A stretch of DNA of 33,546 nucleotides from Gemmatimonadota bacterium (GTDB lineage Bacteria; Gemmatimonadota; Gemmatimonadetes; Gemmatimonadales; GWC2-71-9), in contig JADFNB010000032.1 of NCBI GenBank assembly GCA_022563595.1, positions 1 to 33,546 of the forward strand. Direction: 5' to 3'. The notes under the pieces are model-generated. The model had not been told where the DNA came from, made no database searches, and worked only from the letters and a program-made list of their open reading frames with translations. Below are positions 16,171-23,539 of the stretch, one piece after another. Numbering within the stretch: the stretch's first letter is position 1; each line of letters begins with the position of its first letter. A program made the translations under genes and the position numbers.

Positions 16171-17214
16171 CTATCGCCTCACCTCGGTCCACCTCCGTAA
16201 CTGCTGTCGGACGTCCGCCGCCTTACCCTCGCGTTCGAGCGCAGCCCAGAGGCGGGCGACTGTCTCGGCGTCCACCAGCCCGCGCGGCGACCCCACCGCG
16301 GTCGTGGAGAGCCCCTCGGCCTCACGGAACGCTGCGACCCCTGCGACGAGCTCTTCGTCGTACAGGAACGCATCCCGAGACGGCCGGTCGCCCGACGGGG
16401 CGGGGGCCACGTGACCCAACGCGCCGAGCATCACGCGCAACTGTAGAACGTCACGACCGCCGAACTGCTGGAGGGTGCGGAAACCGAGCGTCTGCGAAAT
16501 AGTGTTCCACTGCCGCCGCAACTCCGCGACAGGCGTCGGGTGCTCGCACACGTTGATGTTGGCCGTGATCATATCCGGCCGGCGCGAGCGTCCTTCGCGC
16601 GGATCGGCAACGACGACCGCCGCCGATTGCGACCGGCCCTTGCGCGCGTCGCCACCCACCGCCTGCCCGGCGGCCAGCGCTTCGATCAAGCGATCGCCCA
16701 GATGGCGGCCGCCGCCTTCCGACGCCTCGAAGCTTCGGCTCACCGCTTCCAGCACCGCGGCGCCCGTCAGCAGGTTGCCCTGCGTCACGTAGTTGGGTCC
16801 CGAGCGGTTTCCCTTCCACGCATCGGTGCTGTCGCCGGTATGCTGCGCGCTGGTACCGTCGACCTTGATCACCCCGATCTGTCGCCATGCCTCCCGCTCG
16901 TCGCTCGACGTCGCCTCACGCAGTGCCTCGGGCGCGGACATCCCGTTCGCCATCAGGTCGAGCAGCTCGATCCCGTAGAGCACGCGAGTGTACGCCTGGG
17001 TCGCAACCGCCCCCACACCGGCGCGAACCCACGGAACCCCGTTTCCCACGCACGCCACCCGCGTGGTGACCGCGACGCCCGATTCACCCGTCTCGCGATC
17101 GATCGCTGCGATCGAGAAGGTGTGGTAGACGGGTTCCTGGGCTGCAGCCGGAGCGAGAACGACAGCCATACCGACAACAGCAAACATGATCGAGGATGAG
17201 TGACGTGGGGTCAT
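16171..17214 (-). CDS. Secreted DUF1028 Ntn-hydrolase-like protein
   Basis: A 347-residue exported protein of the DUF1028 family, which has an Ntn-hydrolase-like fold and no firmly assigned reaction. An N-terminal signal peptide (FAVVGMAVVLAPAAAQ) is followed by family sequence: FSIAAIDRETGESGVAVTTR, VGAVATQAYTR, NYVTQGNLLTG and LIEALAAGQAVGGDARKGRQ-like segments. The last ~110 residues resemble the C-terminal peptidoglycan-binding-like helix module often attached to this family (GLVDAETVARLWAAL). The start is ATG 17212-17214, with GGGAG about 10 nt upstream; the longer upstream frame is rejected because it puts charged residues before the signal peptide. It lies 53 nt downstream of a DUF3179 gene and could share its transcript. 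Confidence 0.88.
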   Translation of the reverse strand: MTPRHSSSIMFAVVGMAVVLAPAAAQEPVYHTFSIAAIDRETGESGVAVTTRVACVGNGVPWVRAGVGAVATQAYTRVLYGIELLDLMANGMSAPEALREATSSDEREAWRQIGVIKVDGTSAQHTGDSTDAWKGNRSGPNYVTQGNLLTGAAVLEAVSRSFEASEGGGRHLGDRLIEALAAGQAVGGDARKGRSQSAAVVVADPREGRSRRPDMITANINVCEHPTPVAELRRQWNTISQTLGFRTLQQFGGRDVLQLRVMLGALGHVAPAPSGDRPSRDAFLYDEELVAGVAAFREAEGLSTTAVGSPRGLVDAETVARLWAALEREGKAADVRQQLRRWTEVRR

Positions 17215-17267
17215 CGACGGAGAACTCCCAAGCTTGAGAGGATTGATGTGCCGTCTGTCCGCCTGTC

Positions 17268-18302
17268 CTATCGCTCGTAGATCACCGTCTCCGGAAACGT
17301 CAACGCGAACCCGTACCATCTCGTAAACACCTGTAGCGGTGCTTCGATCTCCACCGCATTCCCGGCGGCATCGTACATGATGCCGTTGCGCAGCACGTGG
17401 CCGGTGCTCAGATGCAGGTCGTCACCTTCCCAGCGCACGGACGACGCGGGGCTGTAGATCGCCCGTGGGGCACGGACACGTGGCGCGTAATACACCAACA
17501 CCCGACGCCCATCGAAGGTGTCGACGATGGCATTGTCCGCCTGGACAAGTGCTGCCATCGGATAGAACTTCCCTGTCGCGTTGTCCCTCGAGAAGAGACC
17601 AATGCCAATCGTCATCGTCTCGAGCCGATCGTCCTCCCGGCCGATCGTGCGCAGAAACATGCGCCTGAGCCGCCGGCCACCCGCGAGCGGATCCAGTGCG
17701 CGGCCGCGGCGGCGGATGGGTCGGTCGGAGAGCGCGACATGGATGCCAGGATACGCATCGAGCGCCGCTTCGACCGTGGTCTGCCAGAGATTGCGGGGCG
17801 GGCCGAGTGTGTGGCCCTTGAGCGGTCCGAACATCGCCTCACCGGTCAGGTGATTCCACAGCGTTCCGGTTTCTTCGTCGCGAATGATGGAGAGACCATC
17901 GTACAGGCCGCGCGACTCGAAGTGGTGCGCCTCACCGCTGACGATGGGAGTCAAACTGACCCCGGTATTGCAGACCGCTCAGAACGAGACCATCCACGGC
18001 TCGCCGTTCATTTCGCCCTGCACCACGTGGTGGTACGCCGTCTGCGCCATCGAGAGCGCCAGCCGGCCGCCGTTCCACTCGAGGATCACGACGTAGTCGT
18101 CGTCCTGCAGCGTCCCGTCATCGTGAGCCTGCCGCAGCGGGAACGTCTCGGTGACGTGGAACGGGACGAACATCGTCGTCTCGTTGAACCACAAGCGGGT
18201 GCTGTCGAGATCGGCCCATCGGTCATCCTGTTGTGCAGCAAGGCCAGAGGATAGCAGTGTCGCTGCAGCGACGCCGAGCGTCGCCCTGAAGGTAGCTACC
18301 AT
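17268..18302 (-). CDS. Exported DUF3179 protein, candidate selenoprotein (UxxC)
   Basis: Read through one in-frame TGA (17,979-17,981), this is a single 344-residue DUF3179 protein. It has a signal peptide (ATLGVAAATLLSSGLAAQQ), an N-terminal region ending GEPWMVSF, then the TGA as residue 108, then AVCNTGVSLTP and the rest of the domain (RGLYDGLSIIRDEETGTLW) to YER. DUF3179 proteins normally carry a CxxC at this place, so TGA replaces the first Cys and gives U108-A-V-C111. A hairpin with G-U in its loop begins directly downstream. Start ATG 18300-18302 is preceded by GAGGGGG at a 5-nt spacing. Without selenocysteine insertion the gene would be two useless pieces. The function of DUF3179 is unknown; a periplasmic thiol/selenol redox role is inference. 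The neighbouring paralog has the same TGA. Confidence 0.82.
17946..17963 (-). promoter_or_regulatory. Candidate bacterial SECIS hairpin 1
   Basis: The RNA GGGGUCAGUUUGACUCCC folds into a 7-bp stem (one G-U wobble) with loop GUU, or a 5-nt loop AGUUU if the A-U closing pair opens. The loop begins 22 nt after the UGA. Position and the loop G-U fit bacterial SECIS requirements for SelB. Confidence 0.72.
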
Positions 18303-18313
18303 CGAGACCCCCT

Positions 18314-18326
18314 CGTTATGATAACG
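18314..18326. promoter_or_regulatory. Short palindrome upstream of DUF3179 gene
   Basis: CGTTATGATAACG is a perfect 6+1+6 palindrome beginning 12 nt upstream of the ATG at 18,302 and touching the Shine-Dalgarno GAGGGGG. It could be an operator or a small RNA hairpin that masks the ribosome site. Support is only its symmetry and position. Confidence 0.3.
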
Positions 18327-18371
18327 ATTGGCGATCGACGATTTGCGATTAGCGATCTGTGATTGGCGCAC
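18321..18371. repeat. Degenerate heptanucleotide array, site C
   Basis: Seven consecutive 7-nt units near the consensus CGATTNG (CGATTGG, CGATCGA, CGATTTG, CGATTAG and so on) fill the gap upstream of the DUF3179 gene that starts at 18,302. Translation of this stretch produces the spurious peptide IANRKSSIANR, so no gene start should be placed here. Confidence 0.7.
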
Positions 18372-18410
18372 GACGAGCCTCATAACCGTTCCCACGCGTT
18401 CGATGATCGT

Positions 18411-18452
18411 GCAATTGCCAATTTGAAATCGCCAATCGGCAATTGCAAATCG
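18411..18452. repeat. Degenerate heptanucleotide array, site D
   Basis: CAATTGC-type units repeat every 7 nt in the orientation opposite to site C, about 40 nt away, so C and D form a large imperfect inverted pair. The reverse complement of D aligns well with the left half of site B. It ends exactly at the stop codon of the second DUF3179 gene. Confidence 0.7.
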
Positions 18453-19478
18453 TCAGTTTTCCCAGATTCCGGTCCTCGGAAACGTCAGCGCCCATCCGTA
18501 CCATCTCGCGAACTGCTGAAGCGGCCGCTCCACCTCGACGCGCTGTCCATCCGCGTCCAGGAAGTAGCCTCCGCTCATCGCATGGTCGTTGTCCATCCGG
18601 AGGACGTCGTCCTCCCACCATGCCGAAGTGGCATCGACGTAGGCGGCCTGCAGCGAGCGCGAGCGCGGGTCGAAGTACACCACGACCTGCCGTCCCTCGA
18701 ACGTATCGACCAGGGCATCGCCCGCCGCATTGACGCCCTCCATGGGGTAGAACTGTGCCGTGGAATCACCGGTCCAGATGCCGAGGCCGATCTCCATGGT
18801 GGGAAGCCGGTCGTCTTCCCGCGCCATCGTGGCTCGGAGGCCGCGGCCGAGCACGGGGATGCGGCCGAGTAACGGCGCCCAGCGGTTCTCGCGCACGAGC
18901 GGCCGCTCGGAGATGGCGATGTCGATATCGGGATACATCTCGAGCGCCACCTCGACCGTGGTATGCAGGACATTCGATGGCGTACCCAATCGCTTGCCCG
19001 CAAGGGGCCCGTATAGTCCTTCGCCGGTGATGTGATGCCACAGTGTGCCGGTTTCGTCATCCCGCAATATGGAGACGCCATCGTAGAGCCCGCGCCACTC
19101 GAGATGCAGTTCCTGACCGTCGACGACGGGAGTCAGACCGACCCCGGTATTGCATACGGGTCAGAACGAGACGAGCCACGGCTCACCGTTGCGTTTCCCC
19201 TGTGCGGCGTGATGGTAGACGAGTTGCGCCATCACCAACGCCAGTTGCCAGCCGTTCCGTTCGAGAACAAGCACCTGCGTCTCATTCCGCAGGGTCACGT
19301 CCGCCAACGCCTCACGGAGCGGCACCGTCCCGGTCACGCGGAAAGGCTGGAAGACCGTGGAGTCTGGGATCATCGCCCGGCTCACGTCGAAGCTCTGATA
19401 TCGGGTCGATTCCTGCGCCGGCAGCGATGTGGCGCTCAGCAGCGCGGCGCCAGCGGTGAGCAACGGCAGCGTTCGCAA
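18453..19478 (-). CDS. Exported DUF3179 protein, candidate selenoprotein (UxxC), paralog
   Basis: Reading through a single in-frame TGA (19,161-19,163) gives a complete 341-residue DUF3179 protein. It has a signal peptide (LPLLTAGAALLSATSLPAQE), NGEPWLVSF, TGA as residue 106, PVCNTGVGLTPVVDG, then RGLYDGVSILRDDETGTLW and the remaining domain to WEN. The TGA falls at the same CxxC position as in the neighbouring paralog, giving U106-P-V-C109. The start is TTG 19476-19478 with GGGAGGAG 4 nt upstream; no ATG fits better. The two paralogs align along their whole length, so they arose by tandem duplication and both kept the TGA, which argues against a random nonsense mutation. No selA, selB, selC or selD lies in the window. 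Function unknown; redox role inferred. Confidence 0.82.
19128..19145 (-). promoter_or_regulatory. Candidate bacterial SECIS hairpin 2
   Basis: The RNA GGGGUCGGUCUGACUCCC forms a 6-bp stem with the 5-nt loop GGUCU, starting 21 nt after the UGA. From memory the same GGUCU occurs in the apical loop of the E. coli fdhF SECIS, where its G and U contact SelB. Stem arms match those of candidate 1 while the loops differ. Confidence 0.78.
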
Positions 19479-19603
19479 AATGCTCCTCCCAGGTCCTCGG
19501 TTGTCGTGATTGGGGTGCCGCGTGTCTCAACACCGATACGCGACGCGGCGTTCCCACGTTGAGCCCGGACCCAAGATGGCTTCCCGGACGCGCTTCCGCG
19601 AGT

Positions 19604-19657
19604 CCCCGCCCCCGCCCCCGCCCCCACCCCCCCGCCCCTGCCCCTGCCCCTGCCCCC
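19604..19657. repeat. C-rich hexamer tract, G-quadruplex-prone on minus strand
   Basis: Tandem CCCCCG units change into CCCCTG units, giving at least eight runs of four or more C on the plus strand and the matching G-runs on the minus strand. It lies in the divergent region between the DUF3179 gene (minus) and the amidohydrolase gene (plus), upstream of both starts. The rest of this 243-nt gap shows nothing recognisable. Confidence 0.75.
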
Positions 19658-19721
19658 TGGGCTAGCGAACGCACGCGGACGCAAGCACCTTGCAATGTGT
19701 CCAACCTGCCTTGACCGCATC

Positions 19722-20993
19722 ATGACCCAACGCCTTTTGTTCGTGCTTGCCGGGGCCGCCTTCTCGTGGATGCCTGCGGCCCTGAACGCGCAGGCGCTCG
19801 TCCTGCGCCCCGACGGCGTATTCGACGGTACCACGCCGACGGTGCACCGCGGGTGGGTGGTCGTCGTTGAGGGCGACCGCATAGCAGCCGCGGGTCCCGA
19901 GCGCTCGGTGCGCGTGCCGCGCGGCGCCCGTGAGATCCGGCTCGACGGATTGACGCTGATGCCCGGACTCATCGAGGGCCACTCGCACCTGTTGCTCCAC
20001 CCGTACAACGAGACGAGCTGGAACCATCAGGTACTGTACGAGGGAATGGCACTGCGGGTTGCCCGCGCCGTCGTCGCAGCCGAGGCGACCCTGGAGGCCG
20101 GTGTTACGACTTCGCGTGATCTCGGCACGGAAGGAGCCGGATACGCCGACGTGGGGCTCAAGCAGGCAATCGAACGTGGGATCATCTCGGGCCCGCGCCT
20201 GCTCATCGCGACCCGGGCGATCGTCGCCACGGGCAGCTACGGTCCCAAGGGGGCGCCCGAGTGGTCACTCCCCCTGGGGGCGGAACCGGCCGACGGACAC
20301 GACGACCTGATCAGGGTGGTACGCGATCAGATTGGCCGCGGCGCCGACTGGATCAAGGTGTACGCCGACTATCGCTGGGGTCCCAACCGCGAAGCCCGCC
20401 CCACATTCACCCAGGCGGAACTGGAACTCATAGTTGAGATAGCGGCGAGTTCCGGAAGACCTGTGGTTGCGCACGCCGCATCGGCTGAGGGTATGCGTCG
20501 CGCCACGCTCGCGGGCGTAGCGACCATTGAGCACGGTGATGGCGGCACGGACGAGGTTTTCCGGTTAATGGCGGAGCGTGGCGTGGCCCTCTGTCCCACA
20601 CTCGCCGCGGGTGACGCTATCCTGCAGTACGGTGGCTGGCGCCGAGACATCGACCCCGAACCTGCGCGTATCACGGCGAAGCGCGAGAGCTTCCGCCGTG
20701 CACTCGCGGCAGGCGTACCTATGTGTTTCGGTGGTGACGTGGGAGTATACCCGCACGGTGACAACGTACGGGAGCTGGAATTGATGGTCGATTATGGGAT
20801 GGCTGTCGCGGATGTTGCCATTGCGGCGACGTCGGGTAACGCGGGGATATTGCGGTTGGAGGACCGAGGTCGCGTTGCGGAAGGCCTCTTGGCGGATCTG
20901 ATCGCCGTGGAGGGCGATCCTACAACGGATATCGGCTCGTTGCGAAGGGTGCGATTTGTTATGAAGGGTGGAGAGGTCGTGCGAGACGATTAG
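19722..20993 (+). CDS. Exported amidohydrolase (imidazolonepropionase/prolidase-like)
   Basis: A 423-residue metal-dependent amidohydrolase with a signal peptide (LLFVLAGAAFSWMPAALNAQA). Metal-binding elements are in order: GHSH after the first strand, the Lys in DWIKVYAD (likely carboxylated), VVAHA, TIEHGDG and the Asp of CFGGDVG. These match the binuclear imidazolonepropionase-like/Xaa-Pro dipeptidase branch that is abundant and secreted in soil bacteria. The start is ATG 19722, which places the signal peptide at the N-terminus; an upstream in-frame ATG at 19,695 adds MCPTCLDRI and is less likely. No clear Shine-Dalgarno is visible. It opens a plus-strand run of four genes. Substrate is probably a dipeptide or cyclic amide, but not determinable here. 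Confidence 0.9.
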   Translation: MTQRLLFVLAGAAFSWMPAALNAQALVLRPDGVFDGTTPTVHRGWVVVVEGDRIAAAGPERSVRVPRGAREIRLDGLTLMPGLIEGHSHLLLHPYNETSWNHQVLYEGMALRVARAVVAAEATLEAGVTTSRDLGTEGAGYADVGLKQAIERGIISGPRLLIATRAIVATGSYGPKGAPEWSLPLGAEPADGHDDLIRVVRDQIGRGADWIKVYADYRWGPNREARPTFTQAELELIVEIAASSGRPVVAHAASAEGMRRATLAGVATIEHGDGGTDEVFRLMAERGVALCPTLAAGDAILQYGGWRRDIDPEPARITAKRESFRRALAAGVPMCFGGDVGVYPHGDNVRELELMVDYGMAVADVAIAATSGNAGILRLEDRGRVAEGLLADLIAVEGDPTTDIGSLRRVRFVMKGGEVVRDD

Positions 20994-21043
20994 CGACCGG
21001 AGGCGGCCTTGATCCAGGCCTCGCGAACGACTAGCTATCCGCC

Positions 21044-22408
21044 ATGCGACAGATCCTCGTTCTCGGCGCCGGCCAGAGCACTCCGTTCCTGATACATCGT
21101 CTGCTTCAGTTCGCGGAGCAGCACGACTGGTTCGTCACCGTCGGTGACATCGATCCGGATCTCGCGCAGCAGCGGGTGGCCGGGCACGCCCGCGGTGCCG
21201 GTATCCGCCTCGACGTGAACGACACGGAGGTCCGTTCCGCACAGATCCAGCAGGCGGATATCGTCATCAACATGCTGGCACCGCGTTTCCAGGACCTCGT
21301 GGCCTGGGACTGCGTCAACCACGGCCGTCACATGCTCTCGGTGTCGTACCGGGATCAGGCGGTGCGCGATCTCGACCGGGACGCACAGCGCCGAGGGGTG
21401 CTGCTCCTGTGCGAGCTGGGGCTGGATCCGGGCATCGACCACATGAGCGCGATGTCGGTGATCGAGCGGGTGCGCGCCAAAGGAGGCCGCATCACGCGGT
21501 TCTGCTCCTATGGAAGCGGCATTCCGGCCCCGGGCCAGGAGCACAACCCATTGCGCTACGCGATCACCTGGAACCCGCGCAATGTGGTGATGGCGAGCGA
21601 ACACGGCGCCCAATACATGGAAGACGGCAAGATCAAGCTCGTACCGTTTCATCACGTCTTCCACCGCACCTGGCCCGTCGAGGTGGATGGCGTGGGGCTC
21701 CTGGAGGCATACCCCAACCGGGATTCCCTCGCCTATCGTCGCGCATTCGGTCTCGACCATGCCCAGACGGTGATCCGCGGCACGCTCCGTTATCCCGGCT
21801 GGAGCGAGACGTGGGCACAGATAGTTCAGCTGGGTCTCCCCAACGAAGACCTGCGGATCCCGGACCTGCGCGAGCGTTCCTATCGCGAGGTGGTCGAGAT
21901 GTTTCTCCCCATGACGCAAAACCGGGACCGGATCGAGGTACGGGTCGCGCGCTTTCTCCAGATCAGCCCTACCGGCCACATCATGGAGAACCTGGAGTGG
22001 CTCGGCCTGTTTTCGGACGAGAAGATCGGGTGCAATGGTGAAACGCCGGCAGCGATGATGGTTCACCTCCTCCAGCAGAAGGTCCCGCTCCTGCCCGGGA
22101 CGCGCGACCTGGTGATCGTCCTCCACGAGCTGGACGTCGAATACCCGGACAGCGACATGCCCGGCGAACGCATCACGTCAACGTTGCTGGCAGAAGGTGA
22201 CGGGAAAGGTCTCACCGCCATGGCCAAGACCGTGGGCCTACCCACCGCTTTGGCGGCGAACCTGCTGCTCGACGGTAGGATCACTCTCACCGGCGCCCAG
22301 ATCCCGACCCACCCGTCGCTGTACGAACCGATCCTCCGTGAGATCGCGCGCGAGGGACTGCGGTTCACCGAGAAGGTGACGGTACTCGACTCCGCGGACG
22401 GCGCGTGA
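21044..22408 (+). CDS. Saccharopine dehydrogenase-like, glutamate-forming type
   Basis: A 454-residue NAD(P)-dependent oxidoreductase of the saccharopine dehydrogenase family (LYS9/SDH type). It begins with a Rossmann loop (QILVLGAGQSTPFLIHRLL), shows the family's VINMLAPRF and CELGLDPGIDHMSAM motifs, and ends with a typical catalytic-domain close (LTGAQIPTHPSLYEPILREI). This enzyme class oxidises saccharopine to glutamate and aminoadipate semialdehyde. The stop overlaps the GTG of the next gene by 4 nt, indicating translational coupling. The partner resembles the lysine-forming half, so the pair looks like a split version of the bifunctional eukaryotic LKR/SDH. Lysine breakdown is therefore inferred; related enzymes act on other opine-like compounds. 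Family is certain, substrate less so. Confidence 0.85.
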   Translation: MRQILVLGAGQSTPFLIHRLLQFAEQHDWFVTVGDIDPDLAQQRVAGHARGAGIRLDVNDTEVRSAQIQQADIVINMLAPRFQDLVAWDCVNHGRHMLSVSYRDQAVRDLDRDAQRRGVLLLCELGLDPGIDHMSAMSVIERVRAKGGRITRFCSYGSGIPAPGQEHNPLRYAITWNPRNVVMASEHGAQYMEDGKIKLVPFHHVFHRTWPVEVDGVGLLEAYPNRDSLAYRRAFGLDHAQTVIRGTLRYPGWSETWAQIVQLGLPNEDLRIPDLRERSYREVVEMFLPMTQNRDRIEVRVARFLQISPTGHIMENLEWLGLFSDEKIGCNGETPAAMMVHLLQQKVPLLPGTRDLVIVLHELDVEYPDSDMPGERITSTLLAEGDGKGLTAMAKTVGLPTALAANLLLDGRITLTGAQIPTHPSLYEPILREIAREGLRFTEKVTVLDSADGA

Positions 22409-23529
22409 CGGCGCTCGGCACGTTTGGCATCATACGCCGCTCGCGGAAGCAGCACGAGGAACGGCTCCCCATCGACCCGAGACAGTTCGACCACATCCCG
22501 GACGACGTCGCCCGGCGGCTGATATTCGAGCGTGGTTACGGTGAGCCGTTCGGGGTGTCCGACGACATCATCGCCCGACGGTTCGGCGGGTTGGCGTCCC
22601 GCCGCGAGCTGCTGAGTGACTGTGACGGCATCGTCCTCCCCAAGCCGACACCCGAGGACCTGCGCGAGCTTCATCAAGGCGCGCTTCTGTGGGGATGGCC
22701 GCACTGCGTGCAGCAACAGGAGATCACGGAGATCGCAGTCGAACGCCGGCAAACGCTCATCGCGTTCGAGGGGATGCACCGTTGGGCGGCCGGCAACGTC
22801 CGCGACATGCATCTGTTCTATCGGAACAACGAGATGGCCGGCTACTGCGGTGTGCTTCACGCGTTCGACATCTATGGAATCGACGGACACTTCGGTTCGA
22901 CCCGGAACGCGGTGGTACTGAGCCTCGGCTCGGTGAGCCGCGGAGCGGTTCGCGCGCTGTTAGGACGCGGCATCATCGACATCACCGTCTACACGCAACG
23001 TCCGCCACTGGTCGTGCGTGACCGGGTCCACGAGTGCCGCTACGGACAGATGATGTGCGGTGATGGCGGTCGTGCAACGGTGATCGACCCCGATGGCACC
23101 AGCCGGACGCTGGCGGACGTGCTTGCCGCAGCCGACGTCATCGTGAACGGGATTCTTCAGGACACCGACCGGCCGCTCATGTTCTTGCGAGAGGGCGAGG
23201 AGGACAGGTTCCGGGATGGCGCGCTGATCATCGACGTGAGCTGCGACCTCGGCATGGGTTTCCCGTTCGCCCGCCCGACATCGTTCGACAACCCCACCTT
23301 CCCCGTAGCGGGTGCGACGTACTACGCGGTCGACCACACACCCACCTACCTGTGGCGCAGCGCTACGTGGGAGATCTCGCAGGTCGTGATCGCCTACCTG
23401 GAGCGAGTGCTCGGTGGACCGGACTCATGGGCGCAGGACGAAACGCTGAGGCGAGCCATCGACATTCAGGACGGCGAGATCCGTAACCCGAAGATCCTCA
23501 GCTTCCGGGTTCGCCAACATCCTTCATAG
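22405..23529 (+). CDS. AlaDH/PNT-type saccharopine or carboxyethylornithine dehydrogenase-like
   Basis: A 374-residue protein of the alanine dehydrogenase/PNT superfamily. N-terminal features (IIRRSRKQHEERLPIDPRQF, a DCDGIVLPKP segment, LLWGWPHCVQQQEITEIAVE and TLIAFEGMHRW) resemble lysine-forming saccharopine dehydrogenase and N5-(carboxyethyl)ornithine synthase. A nucleotide-binding part follows (VVLSLGSVSRGAVRALLGRG) and then ADVIVNGILQDTDRP. Such enzymes reductively couple an amino group to a 2-oxo acid or run the reverse reaction. The GTG start overlaps the preceding stop (GTGA). With the upstream gene it may perform both halves of saccharopine metabolism; the exact substrate is inferred. 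Confidence 0.8.
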   Translation: MTALGTFGIIRRSRKQHEERLPIDPRQFDHIPDDVARRLIFERGYGEPFGVSDDIIARRFGGLASRRELLSDCDGIVLPKPTPEDLRELHQGALLWGWPHCVQQQEITEIAVERRQTLIAFEGMHRWAAGNVRDMHLFYRNNEMAGYCGVLHAFDIYGIDGHFGSTRNAVVLSLGSVSRGAVRALLGRGIIDITVYTQRPPLVVRDRVHECRYGQMMCGDGGRATVIDPDGTSRTLADVLAAADVIVNGILQDTDRPLMFLREGEEDRFRDGALIIDVSCDLGMGFPFARPTSFDNPTFPVAGATYYAVDHTPTYLWRSATWEISQVVIAYLERVLGGPDSWAQDETLRRAIDIQDGEIRNPKILSFRVRQHPS

Positions 23530-23539
23530 GACGACTTCC

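Noticed and set aside
17268-17954. Stand-alone gene starting at an internal ATG downstream of the TGA (MTPIVSGEAHHF)
   Set aside because: It would begin in the middle of the DUF3179 domain without signal peptide or ribosome site; reading through the TGA restores the whole family domain. The same applies to 18,453-19,067.
15823-18452. Heptad arrays as a CRISPR array
   Set aside because: The period is 7 nt and degenerate, there are no 25-40 nt repeats with unique spacers, and no cas genes are present.
17979-19163. Reassigned genetic code in which TGA is a general sense codon
   Set aside because: TGA ends several intact genes in the window at the expected family length, and only the two DUF3179 genes contain internal in-frame TGA.
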